Source: Strobilurus pachycystidiatus
Taxonomy: Eukaryota; Basidiomycota; Agaricomycetes; Agaricales; Physalacriaceae
Assembly (NCBI GenBank): GCA_019915135.1
Contig: JAHLMK010000003.1
Span: forward strand, 744,001 to 808,000
Length of the DNA stretch: 64,000 nt
Reading direction: 5' to 3'
In this document: in pieces, positions 11,574-21,977 of the stretch
Numbering within the stretch: position 1 is the first letter of the stretch
Layout of the letters: each line of letters begins with the position of its first letter
Notes under the pieces: model-generated
Database searches by the model: none
Told to the model about the DNA's origin: nothing
The model's input: only the letters and a program-made list of their open reading frames with translations
Position numbers and translations under genes: made by a program

Positions 11574-13542
11574 ATGTTCTCAGGAGTACCATCGGTCAAT
11601 TCATCCACCCAACCCATCCCGCTTTCCTCCCTTGGTGGTAGCGAGGACATCGCTTCACTTGCGGATGCTATCTTCTTTGGTATGTCCGCTCCTCTGTCTG
11701 TCGGAATGAACTACCGAAAATGATACCTTATCAGGCATTATTATCGCCACCGCGTATGTGATCTCATTCGTTTTTTGGCACAGCACTAACACACCGAAGG
11801 CTATGGGGTATTACCGTTGTGCAAACGTGGATCTATGTGAACCACAACCACGATGATTGGTCCATTCGTGCAATTGTCAGTCACAGACGTTCCAAAGAAG
11901 GCATAAGACAATGTGTTAACGCATCCCCTACAGGTCTTTCTTCTCTTGTACCTCGCCTTGCTTTCTCGCAGAATAAACGAAACTAACGTGATCTCTAGTG
12001 GTCTTGATACGGCTACGGTAGCACTGACTACCGAGGTGGGGCACTATTACCTGGTGCATTTTCTAACTGTCGTGAAGCGAGCCACCGTACAAACTGACCT
12101 ACATGTAGCTGGCCAACTTTGGCAGTATCGCGAACCTGACTACGACTCCGGTAACTGGAATTGCTGAAGTCGCACTCGAGATTATTGCCGTCTTTGTGTA
12201 AGTGGGAGCTTCATCAGCGCCCGCACATTTTTAACCTCCTCGCAGCGTCGAGATGTTCTTTGCGTCTCGCGTATATCTGTGTATGCATGCAGTCTCCACA
12301 TCAATCTCTATTAGTGAACAACGTCTGTGCGCAGTGATGGACCGCAAGTGGCTCCTCCCGATTGTCATCGTTTGTGATTTAGTGAACTGATGACCTAGAG
12401 ACTTATTCATCCTAGTCGGTCTTTGCGTTAGGTGCTGCTAGTACGTCACTGTCCTGCACTCTCTATTCTCAAGCTGACGTAGTCCATCCGGCGAGCGCAG
12501 TTGCTGGCTGCTGTAAGTTTGAATTTAACATTCCTGTTCTTGCGTTGGAGCTGCTACTCTTGTCTTATTAGTCGCTCTTGTGGATATCGCCAGGACACCT
12601 GAGATTGCGCATCTGTCTTCGACAAGTATGAAGGTACGGCCCGACCTAGGTGTGCCACGGGCAGCAGTTCAGCTCTGAATATTTTGCAGTGGGAAGTCGC
12701 ACTCACAAATGCCTTGTCTGCCACTTCAGACATGGTAGCGACTACCGTCATGTCCTGGAAGTTTTATCGTAGCATGGGTAGAATCAAAGCGTACGTGGTC
12801 TGATCCTCTCGCGAGCGTGTTCTAAATCAATTCAAGAACAAACAATCTCCTCGAAAAGGTACAGTCACATTGGCGCTGCACTTAGTCGCACCGTTCTAAT
12901 CATTGCACCAGCTTTTGGCCTACACGGTGGCGCGTGGCGGCTTTGTCACGGCCGCTAAACTCCTTACGCTCATCCTCTACATCATTCGACCGACGGCTTT
13001 GTACTGGTAAGTCTTTTTCATCTTTCCACGAGTTCCTGTTCAGACCGTCCGCGTCACTAGGATACCCGCCCATCTATGCCTATGCAAGTTATACGTGATC
13101 ACCATGCGTACGTCCGTTCGACAATACTCAATCCTGCATCTTCACTGATGGCGCCCTGCTCTCGTAGTCGTCATGTATGTAAAATCGAACCCCGCAGGTC
13201 CTTCGTTCACGCAAGCTGACCGTATCTATAGCCTCAACTCCCGGGAAGGTCTCCGGAAGGCAAGGACAGTCATCAGCTCCAGTGGTGAGCTCACAGACAC
13301 ACCGGTCGGACCATTTGTCGTTCGCAGCGGACCTCTGGTTGACACTATTGGGTCCGTGCCATATGAGCTTTCGATGTTGGCCAGCCGCGAGAATGTCAAG
13401 CTTGGTATGTCCATCTCTGGCTCTTTGCCTTGATCAGTACGACTGATATACTGGTGCATGCTCAGACCACATTCGGGAGCGGATAGCAGATGTGGAAGCG
13501 GGAGAAAATGGAAAGCATGGTGGTCTAGTACTTATGCGATAA
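11574..13542 (+). CDS. DUF6534-type seven-helix membrane protein, 18 exons with micro-exons
   Basis: Hand-joined exons: 11574-11679, 11735-11753, 11800-11875, 11934-11947, 11999-12053, 12109-12197, 12246-12280, 12335-12369, 12416-12440, 12501-12512, 12572-12633, 12690-12790, 12837-12858, 12912-13006, 13061-13107, 13168-13174, 13232-13404, 13466-13542. They total 1050 nt (349 residues) in one open frame. Family features: ALWGITVVQTWIYV (helix 1), GLDTATVALTTEVGHYYL (helix 2), LANFGSIANLTTTPVTG, SRVYLLMDRKWLLPIVI, WEVALTNALSATSDMVATT, the loop RIKATNNLLEKLLAYTVARG, and CLCKLYVITMLVILNSREGL with a polar C-tail. Exon 16 has only 7 nt and exon 10 only 12 nt, yet both are required to keep the conserved frame. 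It is a paralogue of the gene at 3330. The function of the family is unknown. Confidence 0.86.
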
Positions 13543-14675
13543 TGAGTGATCGTATTTCTCTTTCCTTTTAAACTTGAATTCCGACGATGTGCACTTCATA
13601 GCGGGACTACATGTGTAATATTATATTTTGCGCGGTCCGAGCGGTCGTGTTCGAGGTTTAAGCTTTGGTTGGATCGGCGCCACAGTCTTGTTTCGGAACG
13701 CCACACAATGCTACGGGCGCATGTCGACCTCCTTCCCTTTTCCCCACTCTGAGTAAGTACTCTAAGTACATATGCTGATAGGATGAATGGCAGCTCGCCA
13801 GTCCCGGTTGAGTTTACGACCTTGCCGATGTTATCGAATCGGCTGAACAAAGTTATCCGAAAAGTGAATTGGCGACTGTCACAGTGAATGGAAGTGGCGA
13901 GACGTTTATCGCGGTGATGGCATACTTGACTTAGCCTCTCGTACTAGACATCCGTTATGGAAGAATGAATTTCAAAAGCGGATCACTTTGATACCGACGA
14001 CTGTTGACAATTGTATCTGTGGCGCTGCCGTACTACTATCCTTGTACGCAGCAGATCACCTAGTCGATGAGTCAGACGTGAAACCCCTCTACACACTTAC
14101 TCGAGCAGACTTGACTCTTCCCACTCGTTCGTCCTCTGACTACAAATCTCTGGGACCTCTTTACCGTGGCCATGTCTCCACTGAATACTGTCCGTGCTCG
14201 TGGCACTAGTTCCTTGACATCCTTCCGACTGGCCGTTATCTTTGCGTCCTGTCGAGCAACACAGTAAGAATTCTGAACCCACATATGGTATACGGGGCTC
14301 GAGTGCTAATATCGCATGGTGCTTCATCATGAGGATGACTCTGGAGCAGAGTTCTCTGCACACGCAGCACAGGGTCCGGTTATCCACACGCGGTGATAGA
14401 AAAAGGGAGAAACACAGTCTTTGTAGAACTACCGGAGAACTACTGAAAGGAAGACTTGAGGTTGACCGTTCGAGATTGCCATTGAGTGGGCCAAGTTGAA
14501 GTTGTCGGTCAATACTCCTTTGTGCACTTTGAGATGAACCTCTCTGCAGATACTACTGAGTTGTCATGAGGTGATTGGAGATGTCCCGCAGGGTTTGGCC
14601 GACATCATGCGCCATCTTCCCGCTTACTTTATGGTCGTTGTCTTCCTTTCTCGGCACTGACAGGGGCGCCTTTGG
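13543..14675. other. Left flank of the array; no gene recognised
   Basis: Several open frames of 70-110 codons overlap on both strands, none with a recognisable motif or consistent splice signals. Homology to the repeat units begins only around 14676. Confidence 0.4.
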
Positions 14676-15000
14676 CGGTTGGCCCAAAAAGAGATACATA
14701 TGATCTACATATAATCGTCGGTGTGATGCGGTGTCACTGTCAGTGCCAAGCTCTCTTTCCCGGGCCGCCGCGACGTGGACTTTTGGGGCGCGCACCCGAC
14801 GAGCAAGAGCGCTGCGTCGGTCAATTTGAATTCGCTTGTGCTCGGCAATGTAACCGGCGGCTGACTCAGTTTCAACGGATGTCATATGGTTGGGTCAGCA
14901 ACGTGCCGGGTTCCGACCAAACTTTCTTGGCCGCTTGCAATCATGATGCACTCACACGCCGTCTAAGTTATTCCGTCTCTGCTCTTCCTTCCTTTCCATC

Positions 15001-16127
15001 ATGATCGCGACGACATCCGCGAGCGAAGGGCAGCGGCCGTGGTGGCGGCGCATCACGTCCTTCAGCGTCGAGGACCTCTTCTCAACAAAGCGGCCTCCGG
15101 GCCCGCCTCGCACCATCTATGTCAACCAGCCGCTCCCCACAGACTATCTCGACCACCGCGGACGAGTCAAGCACGAGCATGTGTACCACAGCAACCAGGT
15201 CGTCACCTCCAAATACACTATCGTCACCTTTCTACCCCGCAATTTGCTCGAGCAGTTCCGCCGAGTAGCGAATCTGTGAGCTCTGTCCAGCCGCGAGGGG
15301 CGGTCTGCTGATGCCTTTGACCAGGTTCTTCCTTGCGCTCGCCATCCTCCAGTACTTTCCCAAATTCGCGACCATCTCTCCCGGCGTTGTCATCCTCCCG
15401 CTCGTTATCATCATCGGCCTAACCGCTCTCAAAGACGGCTACGAGGACATTAAACGGCATCAATCAGATAGGGCTGTCAATCAGAGCATCGTCAAGGTCC
15501 TAGCGGGCGGGCACGTCAATCCCAACGCGGCCAAGTCCAAAAGCAAGACGTTTGTCAGAGGGCTCATACCGCGGTCTCGCAACGCTACGTCTGACCTCGA
15601 GTTCGATTCCGAATCTGAAACGGCGTGCTGGAAAGACTCGACCTGGGAGGACGTTCGCGTCGGCGACTTTGTCAAGCTCAAAGGAGACCACCCCTTTCCC
15701 GCGGATATCCTCATATGTGCGACATCTGATGACGAGAACGTCGCGTACGTCGAGACGAAGAATCTCGACGGGGAGACCAATCTCAAGTCGCGAAACGCCG
15801 TTCCGGCTCTGACACACCTCCGAAACGCGCACGACTGTGCCAACGCGGCGCCATTCCAAGTTCAGTGTGATCGTCCCGAGAACAACATGTACCGCCTCAA
15901 CGCCACGGTCTCCATCGGCGAACAAAGGGCTCCTATTGACTTGCAAACCATCCTGCTTCGAGGCACTGTGCTGCGGAACACAGAGTGGGTCATTGGGATC
16001 GTGCTCTTCACCGGCGAGGACTCGAAGATTGTCATGAACTCTGGAAGCGCGCCGAGTAAGCGAAGTGGGGTGATGAACCCGCAGGTGTGTAACTAATCTT
16101 TATACAGTCTCATCAATCTTGCTTTAC
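15001..16127 (+). pseudogene. P4-ATPase (phospholipid flippase) 5' fragment, copy 1
   Basis: Exon 1 (15001-15275) and exon 2 (from 15325, to about 16086) encode about 345 residues of a P4-type ATPase, the family that flips aminophospholipids to the cytosolic leaflet. Visible landmarks: the conserved entry segment KYTIVTFLPRNLLEQFRRVAN (first 20 residues quoted as KYTIVTFLPRNLLEQFRRVA), transmembrane segments 1-2 (about residues 93-128), KDGYEDIKRHQSDRAVN, and the actuator-domain loop with KNLDGETNLK (DGET near residue 240). The next intron is shrunk to about 23 bp, and coding similarity ends after NLAL at 16127. The DKTGT phosphorylation site, nucleotide-binding domain and remaining helices are absent, so no transport activity is possible. 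The full-length family is about 1200-1600 residues. A short stable N-terminal product could still be made. Unlike the other copies, its upstream region lacks the CRE and purine-rich promoter block. Confidence 0.9.
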
Positions 16128-16247
16128 GCGGCGCAGGGTCTCGCTTCAGACCGGGGTCGGTCGAATGCACCCCCCCCTGCACGCGCGATCTTCGCACACG
16201 CCCGCGCGCGGCCCCGCACACATGTGCATGGGTTGCGGTTTTGATTC

Positions 16248-16265
16248 TGGCGGGGCGCCCCGCCA
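16248..16265. repeat. Perfect 18-bp GC palindrome at the ATPase/locus A junction
   Basis: TGGCGGGGCGCCCCGCCA, nested inside outer arms CGGTTTT (16236-16242) and AAAACCG (16265-16271). Units 3-5 carry the same structure with two central bases swapped. It lies 30-60 bp before the TTAGGG tract. Confidence 0.7.
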
Positions 16266-16296
16266 AAACCGTCCATTCGAGCTCCTCGCCACTCAT

Positions 16297-16312
16297 TTAG
16301 GGTTAGGGTTAG
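16297..16312 (+). repeat. Interstitial telomere-like tract, unit 1
   Basis: TTAGGGTTAGGGTTAG, 2.7 repeats of the fungal telomere motif, about 170 bp beyond the ATPase breakpoint. Confidence 0.7.
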
Positions 16313-16460
16313 ACACTCACATTTGACAGGGTTTCGTTCTCCCGGCCCCGTTGGAGCATGCGTGTGGGGTGCTGACAAGGTTAGTCTCAAATTGACATTT
16401 TCTAAGTGACGGGGTTAGACTTGGAATGAGAACGCGGCGGGCACTTACGCAAAGGTATGA

Positions 16461-17513
16461 TTAGACTCTACAAGTAATTTCGCCTTAAACCGTTTAGAGG
16501 TAGCGCCGTCGTGTACTTACATAGTGAATGCATTGATTTTTGTCATAACTGCCAAGTTTGAATTAGATTGTGATGAAAGAACAGAATTGCAATGGTAGCA
16601 CTAACCGCGGGAGTCCGGGACAAGGTTAGTTTTCAAGTCATTGGATTTCCTGTTGACTTGCAAACATTAGCTTCTCGGTCTCGAAAGCGGGCAAAGAGAC
16701 TTACTTTGCAGTACATGTATAACTCTAAGTGATTGCTCGTCAGACAATTTCGGATAGGCGAGACGGGTCAGGACTTACGAAGTGTGATACCCATACTGTA
16801 GAAAACATGTCAGACAAGTCAAATGACCACTCAATGGAAGAACGGACTTACCTCGGTGAATCGTAAGTCTACATCTCTCAAGCTCCCTGCGGCGCAAAGT
16901 CAGTAATGGCACGAACAAAATGGACAATAACGAACCTACTTTCAGCACTCGGACCAAGGAAGACGGGACGGGACAGACCCTGGATTTCGGGACCTAGCAA
17001 AGATGAGTGAGATGCCGGGAATCAGACTTGAAATACCGGAATGATGAAGGGACGCGACCGCCCGACGCGTCAATTCAATGATCGTCGCGGACCCTATAAC
17101 AAACAACTCAAGTCAGTGGCGTATCCCGCACACATGCATCACAGCTCAGAGGTGGCCAGCCTCAGAGTTGGGATGAATGGGTGTGGGAGACGGATAATAG
17201 GACAGGGCAGAAGGTGCATACCATGTGGCGGGGTGTTGACAGTGACTTGATGCGAGAGGAAGCTCGGGATCGTGATGGCTGGGACTCCAATAGTGAACTG
17301 AGTGCGGAGGCGACGACGGTGTACGGGTGGTGTCGCTCTCGTCAATAACAAGAAGGACAGAAACGTATTTGGAGACTGACCAGGACTTTGAGGACAACCC
17401 ACAATGAGCTCGAGTCCTCGACAACACGGCTTAGGGATGGGATGAGGGCGTTGTACTGGACAGGAGGAATGCGGAGTACTCACCAGCATTGGCACCAACC
17501 GGTAGACGCCTCA
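16461..17513 (-). pseudogene. Locus A, unit 1 copy
   Basis: The 17- and 20-nt micro-exons persist (YGYHTS, VIHVLQ) together with their GTAAGT donors, preceded by a different exon reading SLRDVDLRFTE. The acceptor before the VAVMTK exon is altered, and the last exon meets TAA at once (stop at 16461). Probably an alternative or decaying form. Confidence 0.4.
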
Positions 17514-17900
17514 AACAGCGGGAAAGGTGGGTATGGTGGTGGTAGGTGGAAGAGCAATGGAAGGTGTGTCACATAGAGTGAGTGAGACTGTTTGCACGAT
17601 CCGTAGTATCAACAAGCGCTCAGGGAGCTTGGCGCGTAGCCTCACGTGCACGCGTTTGAGGTCTAGACTCGGGCATCCGTATCCGCAGCTTGAACGCCAC
17701 GTAAGCTCAAGCTTACTTATTCTTTCCTGTCTACTTCCACTACGTATCATTCGAAAGACTCTCTTCCCAGCTCAAGAACCATATGTAAATCATTGTACCC
17801 AGCGCACACGCACGCCCTATCAAAAGGAAACTCAACGTCAAAGCAAAATTACGATAGATGCGCCGTGGGCCGACTCGCGTACCTGGCTATTCTGGGCACA

Positions 17901-17916
17901 GAAGTGAATTCACTTC
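17901..17916. promoter_or_regulatory. Palindrome between divergent loci A and B
   Basis: GAAGTGAATTCACTTC is a perfect 16-bp palindrome; its 12-bp core AGTGAATTCACT is kept in all five units (for example 38564-38575). It lies in the A/B intergenic region, so it could be a dimeric transcription-factor site serving both genes. Confidence 0.45.
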
Positions 17917-18070
17917 AGTGTAAAGATAGCAAGGTTCATATGAAACAAAATTTACATCACACGATGCGGAATGCAGACGGCTACGACTCAGTGAACACGG
18001 GATGAGAACTCAAGCTCAGTGGAAGGAGAAATTCAAGAAATACAAGGCGGGCAGGGTCTCAGGTTCTCAG

Positions 18071-19995
18071 AACTTAAAGCGTAATGGATCAGATGCGGGC
18101 GCCAAACATTGGAGGCTTGGCAAGGCAACCGATGACCCTAACACATCAAATCCTCTCCCATCATCTTCCTTTGGACCTCGCAAAGCAACGACTATGAACA
18201 AGCATGCTAGAGACGGTGAGCTCGCTCTATCCTTGACTAACTGTATGATGAAGAATGACAACACCAACGACGCCTTCGGCGTCGTCCCAATACGCGCCAC
18301 ATTAGCCACGGCGGCTCCGCCGCCTCCCAAACACCCTCGTTGCCACAGCGCACACCAGCACTTCAAGGACACGATTCCTGGTCCGGACATGATGCGTGAG
18401 ATCGCTCGCCGCAGGGCTTTTTTTTCTGAGAAAAAGGTGAGTTTTTCGTCGCATTTCGGAGGCCGTTTTTGACTCGAATTTCGCAGTTTGAACATCAATT
18501 TGGGCGTCGTTTAGAAGCAGTCAGGGTCGGTTTGCTATCGTGCGCAATGGATAGCGGGAGGCGCGGCGGTCAGAATGCGCTAGGTGAGAGGTCATTGTCT
18601 GTGGCCGTTGGCGAGAAACGGAGCTGACCGTGAAAGCAGTGAAGTGTGGTTGAAGAGTCCCTTCTACAGGACGTTGGCGGCTTCGCCGCCTCCTCGCCCC
18701 ACGAACACCACCAGTAGAGAAACAACGGGTTCATCCGGACCGTGAGGCATGTCATTGCTCGCCGCATGGCTTTTTCCCTGGGAGAGAAGTGAGATTCTCG
18801 TCGCATTTTGAGTCTGTTTGACTTAAAGCTCACGGTCTCGACGTCAATTTCGAGATGAGTCGTATGCGGCCGAGAGAGAGGCGGAGCGGTCAGAATTGCT
18901 GGGTTACAGGTGCGTAATCGTATTCATTCGGGAGGGAGAGAGCTGACAGCGCCTGCGGCGCTGCCCAGATGCAGGACTGGTCGTAATCCTTCTCACTGGA
19001 GATTCCCAGTTCGGTCTGGCGGAATACGAGGCCTACAGCAACCTGGGTGAGTTTGCCATCATTACCGAGCCTTCAAGTCGTCTCACTATCTGACAAGACG
19101 CCGCCGAAGGCGGCGGCAGAAGAGACGTCAAATCCCAGTATATGAGAAGTATTGGCCGACATCGGGAATAGGTGTGCGCAGTGAACTGGCAACTTGGTGA
19201 GTCGTGGTTTATTCACTTTGATCGGTTTCTCACCTTTCATGATTTTGAACAGCCGTCTCCATTGGCGCCTGAACGTCCATCCTTTCGCAAGTCGGAACGG
19301 CCTACAGCACGTAGTCAAACCGGTCGCTCTGCCTGACATCACAGAGGAAACGTACGCTCGCTCGCGACAATCCATCCCACCCAGTTCTGCGTCGCGGCTT
19401 TGCCGCCTACTTCACGGTCCCAGGGCTCGAAGTACGCTCCAGGTATTCGGTCTCAAGTCGCTACTATCCCCGGCGTTGGAGAAATGATGGCGATTCGGAT
19501 CTGGACGCTTTCGGTTAGCGGGAAATTCAATGTGGCCAAGAAACCAAAAGTACGTTACCTTCTTCATCCCTACGTTCCTGAATTGACGGACGGCGTCTAA
19601 ATCCAGGTGGCTCAAGTCAACGAGGAGTGTCCAGGACGCGGCGCTGAGCTTGCTGTGCGAGCCTTGGTTTTCTCGTAGGAAGGTGGCGCGATCTTCGAGG
19701 CAAGTCAGCGTCAGTTTCCATTCAGCACTTCTAGAAGACTTACAGTATGTTCAGACGACGTTTAGGGAGCACGTCCAGCAATCTGTCGGACGTACGCAAT
19801 ACCCTGGACGACGCTACATATTCAGTTCGCGCCACGCCACATATCTCCGAGAAGTACGTACCGTTGACTTCGCAGCTCTTTGCGGCATCAACGGTTGTGT
19901 TCCTGAGACGTTATTGCGGATGCGTGCGCTTGCATGGCGAACCGGCAATAAATACAGAGTTTCGTAATGGAATGGGCGCGGAAGTGTTGACTTGA
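18071..19995 (+). CDS. Locus B, unit 1: intron-rich Arg/Pro-rich gene, unknown family
   Basis: Plus-strand exon candidates in order: NLKRNGSDAGAKHWRL, SNPLPSSSFGPRKATT (donor at 18216); ATAAPPPPKHPR then PGPDMMREIARRRAFF (donor at 18436); FGRRLEAVRV then DSGRRGGQNALG; SGKFNVAKKPK; GAELAVRAL; RRLGSTSSNLSDVRNTL and ATPHISEK; ending with TGA at 19995. Introns are 45-60 bp with clean GT/AG. The AELAVRAL codons differ between units 1, 3, 4 and 5 only at silent positions (GCT/GCC, CTT/CTC/CTG, GCG/GCA/GCC, TTG/CTG), which is good evidence of past coding selection on this strand. In this copy a frameshift follows (a TAG after AVRAL) and the donor is GCAAGT. An IARRRAF motif occurs twice in the better copies. 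No domain recognised; the product would be basic. The start codon is not established. Confidence 0.45.
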
Positions 19996-20018
19996 GATGA
20001 CGTGGCGCCGCAGGCGCC
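18267..20018. repeat. Series of seven short GC hairpins with 3-base loops (unit 1)
   Basis: ACGACGCC-TTC-GGCGTCGT (18267), GGCGGC-TCC-GCCGCC (18310), GGCGGC-TTC-GCCGCC (18676), CAGCGCC-TGC-GGCGCTG (18947), CGCCGCC-GAA-GGCGGCG (19099), GCGGC-TTT-GCCGC (19394) and GGCGCC-GCA-GGCGCC (20004). Equivalent hairpins lie at the same places in the other units. Some fall in presumed Ala/Pro exons, others in introns. Confidence 0.6.
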
Positions 20019-20685
20019 TCAGGCGGATCGGTAGACGTTATCAGGGAGAGATTCACAGTAGTATCACTCAATGTACATGTAGTCAGAGCCTGAATCACAA
20101 CACACTTTGTCAATCTACGTTTGCGTGAGAATGAACAACTTAAGACTTACCTTTCAAACCCGTAGTTAGAGCTTGGGGAAGGACAACTGGACCACCCGGA
20201 CAATGAGAATCGACGGCCGTGAGGCGAGAAGGTCCGTAGAAAGTAGGCAAGGGAAGTCCTACATACCGTACGAATACATCAGTGAACCTTGAACGCCGGC
20301 GATAGATCTGAGCTCACAATTACACGAGGTTCGCATCTTACGAAAATAGAAACGTCCCGAACACCTTGGCGAAGAAAAAACTTCCATCTGTCTCCAGGGT
20401 TCAAACGATTTGTCCTGGAATGAATAGTTCAGACCCTTACCTTGACGTTCGCGGTGTTTCCAGGCCGGCGGATGATGTCTGTGTTGGGGTATCGTCCTGG
20501 CGTGCGCGGAGAGCGTTTCGTTTCGTCTGTAGCGTAGAGGACGCTGAGATGCTCGGAGACGAGCGGGAATGGTCGTGGTTGATGGACAAGTTCCATATCG
20601 GGACTTGCCGGCCATCAACGTAACTTGCACTTTCACCACGACCTTCGCACGGTCGTTCTCGCGCTCTCAGTCTCTTTCGACGATT
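19990..20685 (-). CDS. Locus C, unit 1: minus-strand gene, unknown family, Ser/Thr-rich
   Basis: The main exon (about 20685-20448) reads RRKRLRARERPCEGRGESAS, YVDGRQVPIWNLSINHDHS, SRSSPSISASSTLQTKRNAL, DDTPTQTSSAGLETPRTS. This frame is preferred because all three unit-4 base changes checked in it are silent (TCC/TCT, AAC/AAT, CTC/CTA), while the alternative frame would change residues. A donor GTAAGG follows. Further exons downstream end in a Ser/Thr/Pro-rich tail (STDPPEAPAAP); an extra base here shifts the frame relative to unit 5. No domain or start codon recognised. It converges on locus B and diverges from locus D. Confidence 0.42.
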
Positions 20686-20839
20686 CTGGCCGTCATTTTC
20701 GTTGAATCAACCTAATATTACTTGGACTAGACCGGTATTGATACGTAAGTGAATTTCCGACAAAAATTAGAACGGAGAACGCGCTCCAAGTACGAGATTT
20801 CGCGTCGTCTCGTTCTGGCGCGCTAACTGGACCCTGCGA

Positions 20840-21581
20840 ATGGATGAGATCTGGATTATCGCCAGATATGACGCGTTGTGGGCGCCGCTGATCTTATCTC
20901 ATCGCGGACGCGGGCCCGCCAATGACGCCGGCGCTCTGCTCCTCCGTCCCCCGCTGCTGGTTGGGTCTCAGCTTTTGCGCATCTATCTAACTTGTGGCTA
21001 CTTACAGGTACTCTCCCGCTAACCATCCGCTGCGCCTTATGCCGTTGAGCATCGCTCGCTGTTTTTGGACGACCGCGGCCTCTTGCTGCACTGAACGGCC
21101 TTTCTTCTGTCTGACATCCGAATGGTATGTTCCTTGACGTTCTTCTCCATCGGCTATGTACCTTGTTGATTGATATTCCAGACCTGTTAGCCAATGGAAG
21201 AACACGCCAAGCGGCCCAAGCCGCGCTGCCCGCTTGGAATACGCGCCCGGATGCATTGGACTATTTGCATGTCAACGGGCATCTCGTTTATTGCTTGTCC
21301 TGGTCGCCGTCCATTCGCATCAGACGGTCAGGGTCTTGACTGATGCAACTGCGGGGACTACGTTGAAACAAGTCCAGCGCTTTGGGTCTTGGAAGATTCA
21401 CGGAAAGTGCGTCTCAACAAGTACTTACTACTCGAATGTGCAAAGTGAGTCTACTCAAGACAACTCTTCTTCGAGTCGACCGTTGATTGATTTCATGCTC
21501 GCGGCACCAACGACCTCTACGGACGCTCGTAAATCAGGAGTCAGGTCAGGGCGCCCAATATTGGATAGCAACGCCGGCTAA
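20840..21581 (+). CDS. Locus D, unit 1 copy
   Basis: The ATG at 20840 opens MDEIWIIARYDALWAPLILS; the following exons show YSPANHPLRLMPLSIARCFW and LFACQRASRLLLVLVAV. The 3' part differs from the other units: after QRFGSWKIHGK it reads QSESTQDNSSSSRPLIDF and ends ILDSNAG at TAA 21581. Two bases fewer than unit 5 before LFACQ mean the hydrophobic stretch has no immediate ATG here. Confidence 0.4.
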
Positions 21582-21876
21582 GTGGCGTAAATTTGCATTC
21601 ACCCGAACGTAAGTTCCTAGCGCCAAACGACCCCGTTCTTTCTCACCCTGATCTTACTAAAGACTTTCATCTAGGCCCTGCGGAGCTCAAATCCAATTTC
21701 CGGGCAATATAACTTGGTCGGGGAGAGGATATGGGGGTCAACCCGCCTCTCTCTGTACTTTCATCCTTCCTTTTCCTTTCGTTCTCTGCCATTCTCTCTT
21801 CCGATATGATATTTGCATTATTTTGCTCCCGTTTTTGGGAGGTATTTTTTTCGGAGCGGCCGGAGGGCGCGAGTTG

Positions 21877-21884
21877 TATATAAG
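21877..21884 (+). promoter_or_regulatory. TATA box of locus E, unit 1
   Basis: TATATAAG preceded by GGAGGGCGCGAGTTG and followed after ~30 bp by a pyrimidine-rich leader (CTTCTTGCTTACCTTCCTTC) up to an AG acceptor at 21977. A further conserved block (CGGGGAGAGGATATGGGGGT) lies ~180 bp upstream. Confidence 0.7.
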
Positions 21885-21977
21885 TCACGCGAGTTTGTTT
21901 GTTGATCCCTCAGCTTCTTGCTTACCTTCCTTCCACCACCATCACCAACACTCACCTCATCTCTCTCCCTCACACAG

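Noticed and set aside
20259..20639. 126-codon minus-strand frame starting MVKVQV in locus C
   Set aside because: The start is GTG, and the unit-4 differences checked change residues in this frame, while they are silent in the neighbouring frame (VDGRQVPIWN), which was preferred.
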